Positions 20,312 through 28,063 of a stretch of DNA of 41,723 nt are shown one piece after another. Origin of the DNA: Acidimicrobiia bacterium (GTDB lineage: Bacteria; Acidobacteriota; Vicinamibacteria; Vicinamibacterales; UBA2999); NCBI GenBank assembly GCA_016871375.1, contig VFYY01000015.1:1-41723 (forward strand), given 5' to 3'. The notes under the pieces were generated by a model. That model was not told the DNA's origin, made no database searches, and saw nothing but the letters and a program-made list of their open reading frames with translations. Position 1 is the stretch's first letter. Each line of letters opens with the position of its first letter. A program made the position numbers and the translations under genes.

Positions 20312-20459
20312 GCGGACCAATCGCGTTGTTCGTGATCCGGCACGAGACCTAGGAACCAGACGATACGCAATCGGAGGATATTCCGTCCTCCGCGGCACGA
20401 TGCGCCGATCCGAGTCCTCGGCGAGTTGGTAGTACTGGATGATCTTGACTAGGCCGACC

Positions 20460-20507
20460 TGCATAACACCCGGTCCACCGTCGCGTCTTGAGCGCCCTAT
20501 GCAACCT
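20460..20507 (-). other. Possible truncated attC remnant
   Basis: The minus strand reads GCATAGGGCGCTCAAGACGC ... GGTGTTATGC. The right core GTTATGC and the GGCGCTCAAG box resemble the two ends of an attC site, but the paired right arm is missing. If real, it marks the outer edge of the brnT-xre cassette. The gene-free stretch 20312-20496 holds nothing else I can support. Confidence 0.25.
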
Positions 20508-22041
20508 TCACTGCTGAGGCGCGAGGCGTCACCAGCAGATACAGCCCCGCGCTGAGCGCGAAGGTCACGAACCAGGCGTACGTGTAGAGCGAGTCGAGGA
20601 CGGTCGGGTTGGCGACCACGCCGCCGGGCGTCGTGGCGGCGCGCAGGAAGCCGGGAACGACCGGCAGGATCGAGATCACGAGCACGGCCACCGCGCGGTG
20701 GTTCACGCCGCCGGTGTAGGCATACACGCCGTCCAGCTTGAAGAGGTCCGCCGCCACCAGCTCGCGCCGGCGCACGATCCAGTAGTCCGCGATCAGGATG
20801 CCGCCGATCGCGCCCATCAGGCTCGAGTAGCCGATCAGCCACGTGAAGATGTAGGCCGCCGCGTCGGCATAGAGCCGCCACGGCATCATCACGATGCCGA
20901 TCGCCGCGGTGATGAGCCCGCCCGCCACGTAGCTGATGCGCCGGGGCGCGAGGCTCGAGAAGTCGTTCGCCGGCGAGACGACGTTGGCCGCCATGTTCGT
21001 CGTGAGCTGCGCGATGAGCACGACGAACGCGCCGAAGATGATGAGCGCCGGGCTGCCGATGCGCGCGATGAGCGCGACCGGGTCCCAGATCGCCTCGCCG
21101 AAGATGACGATGGTCGCGCTCGTCACCGCGACCCCGATGAAGGCGAACGCGGTCATCGTCGTCGGCAGGCCCAGCGCCTGGCCGATGGCCTGCGAGCGCT
21201 GGCTCCGCGCGTAGCGCGTGAAGTCGGGGATGTTCAGGCTGAGCGTCGCCCAGTAGCCGACGTTCGCGGTCAGCGCGGCGGGGAAGAGCTGCCAGAACGG
21301 CGTCTGCGTCGTCTGCAGCCGGGCGGACTCGCTCAGGATGCGGCCGAGCCCGCCGCCGTTGGCGACGGCCCACCAGAGCAGCAGCACCCCGCCGCCGAGC
21401 AGCAGCGGCGCCGACCAGCTCTCGAGGACCTTGATGCCCTCGAGACCGCGCACGATGATCGCGACCTGCACGATCCAGAACATGAAGAACGCGATCCAGA
21501 TGTTGCCCGGCAGGCTCGCCCACACGGGCACCGCGGCGGCGAGCAGCGTGTTGAGCGCCAGCCCCCCGATCCACGTCTGGATGCCGAACCAGCCGCAGGC
21601 GACCAGCGCGCGGAGGACGGCGGGCACGTTCGCGCCCTTCACGCCGAACGCCGCCCGGCACAGCACTGGAAACGACACGCCGTACTTCGTGCCCGCGTGC
21701 GCGTTGAGGATCATCGGGACGAGCACGATCGCGTTGCCGAGCAGGATGACGAGCATCGCCTGCCACCAGCGCATGCCCTGCTGCATCAGCCCCGACGCCA
21801 GCGTGTAGGTGGTGATCACCACGCTCATGCCGATCCAGAGCGCGGCGATGTGATAGGTGGACCACGTGCGGCGCGCGAGCGGCGTCGGCGCCAGGTCGGG
21901 GTTCCAGAGCGGGCTCCCTGACAGATCCTCCGTCAGCTCGACGAAATCGCGATGCTCGGGCGACGCATGCGTCGCCCCTGCCACGTCGGTTCGCGCGTCC
22001 CGGTGTAGGGGCGACGCATGCGTCGCCCGCATATCTGTCAC
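20497..22041 (-). CDS. NCS1-family nucleobase/hydantoin permease
   Basis: A 514-residue protein with twelve hydrophobic helices. Conserved NCS1 features include SPLWNPDLAPTPLARRTWST, NAHAGTKYGVSFPVLCRAAF (helix 3 region) and NIPDFTRYARSQ, TTNMAANVVSPANDFSSLAP and GGILIADYWIVRR near the end. NCS1 carriers import uracil, allantoin or hydantoins with Na+ or H+. It lies 3 bp downstream of the dihydropyrimidine dehydrogenase-like gene, suggesting uptake plus reduction of pyrimidines. The N-terminal ~35 residues are unusual: two ATHASP segments come from GCATGC palindromes, so the extension is probably a repeat insertion. GTG 22041 is the assumed start. Confidence 0.9.
   Translation of the reverse strand: MTDMRATHASPLHRDARTDVAGATHASPEHRDFVELTEDLSGSPLWNPDLAPTPLARRTWSTYHIAALWIGMSVVITTYTLASGLMQQGMRWWQAMLVILLGNAIVLVPMILNAHAGTKYGVSFPVLCRAAFGVKGANVPAVLRALVACGWFGIQTWIGGLALNTLLAAAVPVWASLPGNIWIAFFMFWIVQVAIIVRGLEGIKVLESWSAPLLLGGGVLLLWWAVANGGGLGRILSESARLQTTQTPFWQLFPAALTANVGYWATLSLNIPDFTRYARSQRSQAIGQALGLPTTMTAFAFIGVAVTSATIVIFGEAIWDPVALIARIGSPALIIFGAFVVLIAQLTTNMAANVVSPANDFSSLAPRRISYVAGGLITAAIGIVMMPWRLYADAAAYIFTWLIGYSSLMGAIGGILIADYWIVRRRELVAADLFKLDGVYAYTGGVNHRAVAVLVISILPVVPGFLRAATTPGGVVANPTVLDSLYTYAWFVTFALSAGLYLLVTPRASAVKVA
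21958..21977. repeat. GCATGC-centred palindrome inside the permease N-terminus (inner copy)
   Basis: A perfect 20-bp palindrome GGGCGACGCATGCGTCGCCC, encoding the second ATHASP segment of the permease. It lies 27 bp from the outer copy. Confidence 0.92.
22005..22028. repeat. GCATGC-centred palindrome inside the permease N-terminus (outer copy)
   Basis: GTAGGGGCGACGCATGCG plus TCGCCC, identical to the 18894 copy across the whole 24 bp. It encodes the first ATHASP segment just after the GTG start. Confidence 0.92.
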
Positions 22042-22044
22042 GCG

Positions 22045-23154
22045 TCAGCGCTCCGCCGACGCGTAGCCCTCGGTCTCGTACCCGCCGTGATAGGCCTTCG
22101 CGTCGGGCCGCCGGATCCTCGAGTGGACGACGACGCGGTCGCGGCGGATGCCGCGGAAGTCCTCGAGCGTGGACCAGCCGTGGCGATCCATCGTCTCGGC
22201 CATGCCGGTGAGCAGCCGCGTGATGATGTTCGGGCCGATCGCGTGATCCAGCATGGCGGCGGTGCAGACCTGCACCGTGCCGCAGCCGAGGAGGAAGTAG
22301 TTCAGCGCGTGCGCGAACTCGGCGACGCCGCCGATCCCCGAGAACGACTTGTCGGGGAAGGCCTGCGTCATCTGCGCCATCTTGGCGAGCGACAGCGGCA
22401 GGATGGCCGGGCCGCCGAGGCCGCCGCTGGACACCAGGCCGTCCACGTTCATCTCGAACTCGAGCGTCTGCGGGTCGATGAGCGGCAGCGACGGGAACGT
22501 GTTGGACGAGGTGATCGCGGCCGCGCCGCCGAGGAATGCGCCGCCGGCCTCGAGCACGATGTCCGTCGTGGACGGCGTCAGCTTGGCCCAGATCGGCACG
22601 CGCGCGACCTCGGACACGGCCTGCGTGACGATCGAGATCAGGCCCTGGTCCTTGCCGATGTTCGAGCCCATGTCCTTGCGGTCCATGTGCGGGCACGACA
22701 GGTTCAGCTCGAGCGCGTCGGCGCCTTCCGCCTGGCACGCCGTCGCCAGCGTCTGCCAGTTGCGCAGCTCCTCGTCGGTGCCGGAGCCGGCCATGATCGA
22801 CGCCACGAGGATGCGCGTCGGGTGCGCCTGCTTGATGCGCGCGATCCGCGGCACCCACCAGTCGAGCGGCTTGTCGGAGATGAGCTCCCAGTTCCACGAG
22901 GAATGCAGCGCGGCCCCGGGCCGCTTCTGCATCGACAGGCGGGGCGAGTCGGGCTCCGAGCGCAGGAACTTGGTCTTCGGTCCGTCCACGTTGACGACCG
23001 GGTGGAGGCCGATCGTCTTGGTGACGACCCCGCCCCAGCCCGCGTCGAACGCGCGCATGATGTTGCTGTCGGACTCGGTGGGCGGCGCCGACGCCAGCAG
23101 AAACGGGTTCTCGAACCGCAGGCCGGTGAAGGTGGTGGCGAGCTGGGCAGCCAT
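22045..23154 (-). CDS. Dihydropyrimidine dehydrogenase (PreA-like, FMN domain only)
   Basis: A 369-residue TIM-barrel protein of the DHODH/dihydropyrimidine dehydrogenase family. Visible: LRFENPFLLASAPPTESDSN, GWGGVVTKTIG, LELNLSCPHMDRKDMGSNIG, VPIWAKLTPSTTDI and GLGGPAILPLSLAKMAQ, the FMN and substrate loops. It reduces uracil or thymine in the reductive pyrimidine pathway. Two oddities: the C-terminus ends KAYHGGYETEGYASAER without the paired 4Fe-4S ferredoxin motifs of E. coli-type PreA, and where mammalian enzymes have the catalytic Cys in the loop after SCPH, Ile appears here by eye (GSNIGKD). ATG 23154 has a TATAGT box seven bases upstream. The NCS1 permease follows. Confidence 0.85.
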   Translation of the reverse strand: MAAQLATTFTGLRFENPFLLASAPPTESDSNIMRAFDAGWGGVVTKTIGLHPVVNVDGPKTKFLRSEPDSPRLSMQKRPGAALHSSWNWELISDKPLDWWVPRIARIKQAHPTRILVASIMAGSGTDEELRNWQTLATACQAEGADALELNLSCPHMDRKDMGSNIGKDQGLISIVTQAVSEVARVPIWAKLTPSTTDIVLEAGGAFLGGAAAITSSNTFPSLPLIDPQTLEFEMNVDGLVSSGGLGGPAILPLSLAKMAQMTQAFPDKSFSGIGGVAEFAHALNYFLLGCGTVQVCTAAMLDHAIGPNIITRLLTGMAETMDRHGWSTLEDFRGIRRDRVVVHSRIRRPDAKAYHGGYETEGYASAER

Positions 23155-23161
23155 GAGGCGG

Positions 23162-23181
23162 ACTATAGCACCACATATAAT
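23162..23181. promoter_or_regulatory. Back-to-back leaderless-type promoters
   Basis: Minus strand: TATAGT (23167 to 23162) with a 7-nt gap to ATG 23154. Plus strand: TATAAT (23176-23181) with a 9-nt gap to ATG 23191. The 36-bp divergent region therefore holds both -10 boxes and no SD sequence; both mRNAs should start near their ATGs and their -35 regions lie in each other's coding sequence. Confidence 0.55.
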
Positions 23182-23190
23182 GACCGCCCC

Positions 23191-23577
23191 ATGAGTTCCC
23201 CGGTCGTTGAGGCGCTGTGCAGGATGCCCGCGGTGTTCAAGGAGGCGGGCGACACGACGATGGCCGCGCTCCTCACGGTGTCGCGCTACCGCAGTGACTC
23301 CCGGGTGTCGGAGGCGGACCTCGAGGCACACCTGAAGACGCACCCCTCGCTGGTTGACGCGTGGGTCGAGTACTCGGACGAGCAGCGCGCGCTGCCGGCG
23401 TGGTACCTGATGCGGCCGCGCGAGGGGAGCACGGAAGACTGGCGTGTGGACTACCTGACTGCGCGCGAGAAGCCCCGCGAGCATGTCTTTCCCGACAGGT
23501 TCGCCGCCTGCGCCTTCTTCATCATGCGCAAGGTCGACGAGCTGCTGAAACTGACAGAGCAGGAGAGATCCTCATGA
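23191..23577 (+). CDS. Conserved hypothetical protein, 128 residues
   Basis: A soluble alpha/beta protein with no signal peptide. It begins SSPVVEALCRMPAVFKEAGD, then AALLTVSRYRSDSRVSEADL, WVEYSDEQRALPAWYLM and FPDRFAACAFFIMRKVDELL. I do not recognise an established domain. The TATAAT box nine bases upstream marks it as the first gene of a forward run, and its stop overlaps the ATG of the binding-protein gene (ATGA). Divergent pairing with the pyrimidine genes may be incidental. Confidence 0.65.
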   Translation: MSSPVVEALCRMPAVFKEAGDTTMAALLTVSRYRSDSRVSEADLEAHLKTHPSLVDAWVEYSDEQRALPAWYLMRPREGSTEDWRVDYLTAREKPREHVFPDRFAACAFFIMRKVDELLKLTEQERSS

Positions 23578-24329
23578 CGCTCACTCGTGTAGCGGCGGCG
23601 GTGGCACTGGCGGGCCTCGTGCTCGCGCAGTCGGGCCTGCAGGCGGCGCAGATCACGGTCCTCTGTTCCAACGGCATCAAGGCCGTGATGGAGGAGCTCG
23701 TGCCGGAGTTCGAGCGCGCGACGAAGCACGACGTGAACATCACCTACGGCCTCGCCGCCGCCCTGAAGCGGCAGATCGACGGCGGCGAGCGCTTCGACCT
23801 CGCGATTCTCACGCCGGCATTGATCGACGACCTGATCAAGACGGGCCAGGTCGCGGCCAACACGCGCGCGGTCATCGCCCGCGCGCCGATCGGGTTCATG
23901 GTGCGCGCCGGCGCGCAGAAGCCCGATGTCCGTACCACGGAGGCGGTGCGGCGCACGCTCACCGCATCGCAGTCCATTGCCTACGCGCGGGAGGGCTCGA
24001 GCGGCGTCTATTTCGCCGGCCTGCTCGACAAGCTGGGCATGACCGAGGGCCTCAAGCCGAAGCTGCGCCCGATGGGGAGCGGCGAGGAGACCAGCGCCGC
24101 GGTGGCGAAGGGCGAGGCGCAGCTCGGCGTGCTGCCCATCAGCGAGATCCTGCCGGTCCCCGGCGTGGAGCTGCTCGGCCCGTTCCCGAAGGACGTTCAG
24201 GGATACGCGGTGATGGTGGCCGGCGTCGGTTCGTCCGCGGCTCAGAGCGCGGTCGCGCGCGAGCTGATTGCCTTCCTGATGGCGCCGGCGAGGAATGCGG
24301 TCATCACGAAGAAGGGGATGGAACGCTAG
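23574..24329 (+). CDS. Periplasmic substrate-binding protein (ModA-like)
   Basis: A 251-residue protein with a signal peptide (MTLTRVAAAVALAGLVLAQS, cleaved near AQA). The mature start ITVLCSNGIKAVMEELVPEF then ERATKHDVNITYGLAAALKR is typical of ModA-type PBP2 proteins; GERFDLAILTPALIDDLIKTG and YAREGSSGVYFAGLLDKLGM are also characteristic. Classical ModA binds molybdate through Ser/Thr/Tyr side chains; members of this branch without a neighbouring ABC permease often have other ligands or serve as sensors. No permease or ATPase lies next to it here. Its ATG overlaps the upstream stop. Confidence 0.85.
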   Translation: MTLTRVAAAVALAGLVLAQSGLQAAQITVLCSNGIKAVMEELVPEFERATKHDVNITYGLAAALKRQIDGGERFDLAILTPALIDDLIKTGQVAANTRAVIARAPIGFMVRAGAQKPDVRTTEAVRRTLTASQSIAYAREGSSGVYFAGLLDKLGMTEGLKPKLRPMGSGEETSAAVAKGEAQLGVLPISEILPVPGVELLGPFPKDVQGYAVMVAGVGSSAAQSAVARELIAFLMAPARNAVITKKGMER

Positions 24330-24351
24330 CCATACGCGAGGAGAGACGCCG

Positions 24352-24768
24352 ATGCGAATACCCGTCGTCATGGCAACCCTGGCGGTGCTGGTCCTGGCGG
24401 CCGGCGGGCGGCTCGCGGCGCACCATGCGTTTGCCGCGGAGTTCGACGGCTCGAAGCCGGTGACGCTGAAGGGCACCGTCACCCGGATGGAGTGGATCAA
24501 CCCGCATGCGTGGCTGCACATCGAGGTCAAGGGTCCCGACGGCAAGGTGGTGGCCTGGATGATCGAGGGCGGCGCGCCCAACGCGCTGCTTCGCCGCGGA
24601 TGGAACAGGGACTCGCTCAAGGCGGGCACCGCGGTGGTCGTGGAAGGCTATCGCGCCCGCGACGGATCGAACCGCGCCAACGGCCGCGAGGTCACGACGG
24701 GCGACGGCCGGAAACTGTTCATCGGCTCGACCGGCACCGGCGCGCCGGGCGATGCCCAGCAGAAGTAA
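24352..24768 (+). CDS. DUF6152 secreted protein
   Basis: A 138-residue protein with a signal peptide (MRIPVVMATLAVLVLAAGGR) followed by AAHHAFAAEFDGSKPVTLKG, TVTRMEWINPHAWLHIEVKG and WMIEGGAPNALLRRGW, the DUF6152 signature ('HHAFAAEFD... GxVxxxEWxNPHxW'). The fold is an OB-like beta barrel. Members nearly always neighbour the PDGxPDxxGxW family, as here (24781 and 25706). Its function is unknown, but the conserved His pair suggests metal binding. ATG 24352 has a GAGGAGA site eight bases upstream. Confidence 0.88.
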   Translation: MRIPVVMATLAVLVLAAGGRLAAHHAFAAEFDGSKPVTLKGTVTRMEWINPHAWLHIEVKGPDGKVVAWMIEGGAPNALLRRGWNRDSLKAGTAVVVEGYRARDGSNRANGREVTTGDGRKLFIGSTGTGAPGDAQQK

Positions 24769-24780
24769 GCGAGGGTCGCG

Positions 24781-25701
24781 ATGAGTACGAGACGTGTCGT
24801 CTCGCTGGCCATCGTCATGACCACGGTGGCGGTGGCGCTGGCGGTCGTCGCCGGCCGCGCGCAGGAGTCGCGCTGGGAGGCGCCGCGCACGCCTGACGGC
24901 CAGCCCGACCTGCAGGGCATGTGGACCAACTACACCAACACGCCCTTCGAGGTCTTTGCCGAGGGCGACAAGCCGGACCTCTACGCGGGCGATCCCGATC
25001 GTACGGCGCAGGGGACCGGTCCGGGCTTTCTCAACGACACGGCCGGCCGGCAGCTCGCGAGAGGCCGATCGCTCGTCGTCGATCCGCCGAACGGCCGCGT
25101 CCCCATCATGCCGTGGGCGGAAGAGCGGCGGAACTACAAGCTCGCGCACATCCAGGACGACTGGGTGAACCACACCGCGTGGGAGCGCTGCATCACGAGA
25201 GGCGTGCCCGGCGGACTGTTCCCGGCGGGGTACGGATCCGGGTACCAGATCCTGCAGAGCCCCGGCGTCGTCGCCATCGTCTACGAGATGATCCACGAGG
25301 CGCGGATCATTCCGCTCGACGGGCGACCGCATATCGGATCGCGCATCCGGACCTGGAACGGCGATTCGCGCGGCCGCTGGGACGGCGACACGCTGGTGGT
25401 GGACATCACCAATTACAACGACAAGGGCAGCGTGGCGACCAACGTCGCCACCCAGCGGGTGCGCGCGATCCCGCAGAGCGAGGCGCTCCACGTCGTCGAG
25501 CGGTTCACGCGCGTGGACGAGAACACGATCATCTACGAGGCGACGGTCGAGGACCCGAAGGTGTTCACGGCGCCCTGGACCGTGCGGATTCCCATGCAGC
25601 GGGAGCCCGACTACAGGATGTTCGAGTACGCCTGCCACGAAGGGAATCACGCGCTGCCCAATACGTTGAGCGCGGGACGCGCGCGTGACGGGGCGAGGTG
25701 A
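24781..25701 (+). CDS. Secreted protein of the 'PDGxPDxxGxW' family (paralogue 2 of 3)
   Basis: A 306-residue protein with a signal peptide (1-27). RTPDGQPDLQGMWTNYTNTP, ERCITRGVPGG, RGRWDGDTLVVDITNYND and YEATVEDPKVFTAPWTVRI show the same motif order as the gene at 3603. This member has a longer N-terminal half (an extra stretch around YAGDPDRTAQGTGPGFLND). It stands between the DUF6152 gene and paralogue 3, with 12-bp and 4-bp gaps, in one operon. No function is established for the family. Confidence 0.72.
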   Translation: MSTRRVVSLAIVMTTVAVALAVVAGRAQESRWEAPRTPDGQPDLQGMWTNYTNTPFEVFAEGDKPDLYAGDPDRTAQGTGPGFLNDTAGRQLARGRSLVVDPPNGRVPIMPWAEERRNYKLAHIQDDWVNHTAWERCITRGVPGGLFPAGYGSGYQILQSPGVVAIVYEMIHEARIIPLDGRPHIGSRIRTWNGDSRGRWDGDTLVVDITNYNDKGSVATNVATQRVRAIPQSEALHVVERFTRVDENTIIYEATVEDPKVFTAPWTVRIPMQREPDYRMFEYACHEGNHALPNTLSAGRARDGAR

Positions 25702-25705
25702 CGCC

Positions 25706-26569
25706 GTGAGCTGGCTCAGAGGCGCATCCATTGCCGCCGTGTCCGCGGCCCTCGCGCTCGGCGCCGCCCAGGTGATGCGGAACGGGGTCCAGGGGCAGGC
25801 GGCCGCCGGCAACATCCTCCGCACCATCGACGGCAGGCCGGATCTGAACGGCATCTGGCAGGCGATCGGCACCGCCCACTGGGACCTGCGCGATCACCAG
25901 GCACGGCCGGGACCGGTCCTCGAGCTTGGTGCCGTCGCGGCCGTGCCGGCCGGCCTGAGCGTCGTCGACGGCGGCGAGATTCCCTATCAGCCGTGGGCCG
26001 CCGCCAGGCAACAGGAGAATTACGAGCACTGGCTGACCCGCGACCCGGAGGTGAAGTGCTATCTCCCGGGCCTGCCGCGCGCCACCTACATGCCGTACCC
26101 GTTTCAGATCGTGCAGACGGCCGGCAACGACATCGTGATGGCGTACGAGTACGCGAGCGCCAGCCGCGTGATCGCGATGGGGACGGTGGAGCCGCCGCCG
26201 GTGGACGCGTGGATGGGACAGTCCGCAGGGCGCTGGGAGGGCGACACGCTCGTCGTCGAGTCGAACGGCTTCAACGACCAGACCTGGTTCGATCGGGCCG
26301 GCAACTTCCACAGCGAGGCGCTCCAGCTGGTCGAGCGGTTCACGCCGGTGACCGCGGACCGGATCGACTACGAGGTCACCATCGAGGACCCGAAAGTGTT
26401 CACGCGCAGCTGGAAGATCCAGCTTCCGCTCTATCGACGCCACGACAGGAACGCGCAGCTGCTGGAGTTCAAGTGCGTGGAGTTCGTCGAGGAGCTGATG
26501 TACGGGCACCTGCGGAAGAAGACCGGAGACGAGCGGCCCTACGGCGCTGCGCGGGTCCGATGGCCCTGA
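25706..26569 (+). CDS. Secreted protein of the 'PDGxPDxxGxW' family (paralogue 3 of 3)
   Basis: A 287-residue protein (from GTG 25706; a GTG seven codons earlier is possible). The start is favoured because GAGGTGA lies a few bases upstream. Signal segment WLRGASIAAVSAALALGAAQ, then DGRPDLNGIWQAIGTAH, KCYLPGLPRATYMPYPFQIV, AGRWEGDTLVVESNGFND and YEVTIEDPKVFTRSWKI. The Cys after the N-terminal domain (VKCYLPG) aligns with RCLPMG and RCITRG of the paralogues. It shares its end with the DUF4440 start. Confidence 0.72.
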   Translation: MSWLRGASIAAVSAALALGAAQVMRNGVQGQAAAGNILRTIDGRPDLNGIWQAIGTAHWDLRDHQARPGPVLELGAVAAVPAGLSVVDGGEIPYQPWAAARQQENYEHWLTRDPEVKCYLPGLPRATYMPYPFQIVQTAGNDIVMAYEYASASRVIAMGTVEPPPVDAWMGQSAGRWEGDTLVVESNGFNDQTWFDRAGNFHSEALQLVERFTPVTADRIDYEVTIEDPKVFTRSWKIQLPLYRRHDRNAQLLEFKCVEFVEELMYGHLRKKTGDERPYGAARVRWP

Positions 26570-27018
26570 TGCGACGCGCGCTCGGCTGCATCGTCGTGGT
26601 CGTCATGGCGGCAGCGGGGCCGGCCGCGCAGCAGCGCCCCGTCGAATCCGATCAGGATGTCCTCATCGGGCTGGAACGGCGCTGGAACGAGGCCTTCTAC
26701 AAGAAGGACGTCGCCTTCATCGACAGCATCCTCGCCGAGGAGTTCATCGCCACCTACGACGATGGGACGCGTGGCGACCGGCGGAAGGAGCTGGCGCTCG
26801 CGGCGGAGTTCAACCAGCAGGTGGAGTCGGCCGTGCAGGACGACTTCGTCGTCAAGGTCTATCGCGACACGGCCGTCGTCTGGTTCACGCTCAACCTGGT
26901 CGGCATCCGCAACGGGCAGCGGTCTGAGCTCCAGCTGCAGTACACGGACGTCTGGGTCGTCCGCGACGGGCGGTGGCAGTGCGTGTCCACGCAGAGCACG
27001 AGGATTACACAGAGATGA
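26569..27018 (+). CDS. DUF4440/SnoaL-like (NTF2-fold) secreted protein
   Basis: A 149-residue protein. After a signal peptide (MRRALGCIVVVVMAAAGPAA) it has LERRWNEAFYKKDVAFIDSI, LAEEFIATYDDGTRGDRRKE, DTAVVWFTLNLVGIRNG and YTDVWVVRDGRWQCVSTQST, the standard NTF2-like DUF4440 order (W.. A...D...l...f.d...t.dG). Such domains bind small hydrophobic ligands. ATG 26569 forms TGATG with the upstream stop; an ATG nine bases earlier is also possible. Its stop overlaps the MBL gene start (ATGA). Confidence 0.85.
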   Translation: MRRALGCIVVVVMAAAGPAAQQRPVESDQDVLIGLERRWNEAFYKKDVAFIDSILAEEFIATYDDGTRGDRRKELALAAEFNQQVESAVQDDFVVKVYRDTAVVWFTLNLVGIRNGQRSELQLQYTDVWVVRDGRWQCVSTQSTRITQR

Positions 27019-28052
27019 CGAAGCGATTTGTGTTGGCCGCCGGTGCCGCCGTTCTGGCCGCCGCCACGGTGTCCGCGCAGAACCGGCCGGCGCGGGACTT
27101 CGAAGCCGAGATCACCAAAGCGCTGGCGGGCGCGAAGGCGGCTGCCGGCTTCGAGCACCTGGGGACGCTGGTGCGCACGTGCCTGCTGCCGCAGTCCGGC
27201 GGTGAGAACACGACCGACAACGTCCCCGACTACGTGACCAATCCGGCCGCCGCGCCGGCGCGCGACACGTGGTTCGCGGAGCCGGCGCGCGTCTTCGACA
27301 ACCTCTACTTCGTCGGCGGCAAGCTCCACTCGGCGTGGGCGATCACGACGAAGGAGGGGATCATCCTCATCGACACGATCTTTCCCTACAACTCCGAGGA
27401 GCTGATCGTCGGCGGGATGAAGAAGCTGGGGCTCAATCCCGCTGACATCAGGTACCTGCTGATCTCGCACGCGCACGGCGATCACATCGGCGGCGCGGAG
27501 ATGATTCAGTCGCGCTACAAGGCGCGCGTGGTGATGGGCGCGCCGGACTGGAACTCCGTGGAGAAGTACCCGAACCGCTTCAAGACGATGGCGCCGAAGC
27601 GCGACATCGTGGCGACAGACGGGATGGCGATCGCGCTTGGCGAGACGATCGTGAACGTCTGGCTGACGCCGGGCCACACGCCGGGGACGATCTCCTACAC
27701 GTTCACCGTGCGCGACCGCGGGCGTCCCGTCACCGTGGCGTACTCCGGAGGGACGGCGTTCAACTTCGTCAACAACACGCCGGACCCCGGCATCCGCAAT
27801 TTCCAGAACTACATCGACTCGCAGCAGCGCATGGCGGCGCACGCGAAGGCGGCGGGCGCCACGGTGCTGCTGTCGAATCACTCGGAGTTCGACAACGCGG
27901 TCGGCAAGAACCGCATGCTCGCCGGGCGCGGCGAGGGCCCGCATCCCTACGAGGTCGGCGCCGACTGGGTGCAGCGGTATTTCCAGGTGATGCAGGGCTG
28001 CGCGCGCGCCGCGCAGCTCCGGCTCGAGCAGTGGCAGGCCACCGCGAACTGA
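27015..28052 (+). CDS. Subclass B3-like metallo-beta-lactamase-fold hydrolase
   Basis: A 345-residue protein with a signal peptide (MTKRFVLAAGAAVLAAATVS). Zinc ligands: LLISHAHGDHIGGAE (HxHxDH), the glycine-rich WLTPGHTPGTISYTF (third His) and a late LLSNHSEFDN (fourth His). The HAHGDH plus late His pattern and the 'TDG...LGETIVNVWLTPGHTPGT' segment are those of B3-type enzymes. It has about 75 extra residues before the domain and about 40 after it (SEFDNAVGKNRMLAGRGEGP and onwards). Whether it hydrolyses beta-lactams cannot be judged. It is coupled to the DUF4440 gene. Confidence 0.88.
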   Translation: MTKRFVLAAGAAVLAAATVSAQNRPARDFEAEITKALAGAKAAAGFEHLGTLVRTCLLPQSGGENTTDNVPDYVTNPAAAPARDTWFAEPARVFDNLYFVGGKLHSAWAITTKEGIILIDTIFPYNSEELIVGGMKKLGLNPADIRYLLISHAHGDHIGGAEMIQSRYKARVVMGAPDWNSVEKYPNRFKTMAPKRDIVATDGMAIALGETIVNVWLTPGHTPGTISYTFTVRDRGRPVTVAYSGGTAFNFVNNTPDPGIRNFQNYIDSQQRMAAHAKAAGATVLLSNHSEFDNAVGKNRMLAGRGEGPHPYEVGADWVQRYFQVMQGCARAAQLRLEQWQATAN

Positions 28053-28063
28053 GGGCAGGCGTC

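Noticed and set aside
20285-23176. A 963-codon open frame on the minus strand
   Set aside because: It lies in an alternative frame of the NCS1 permease and PreA-like genes, is Arg/Ala/His-rich, and has no domain. Only the true frames were annotated.
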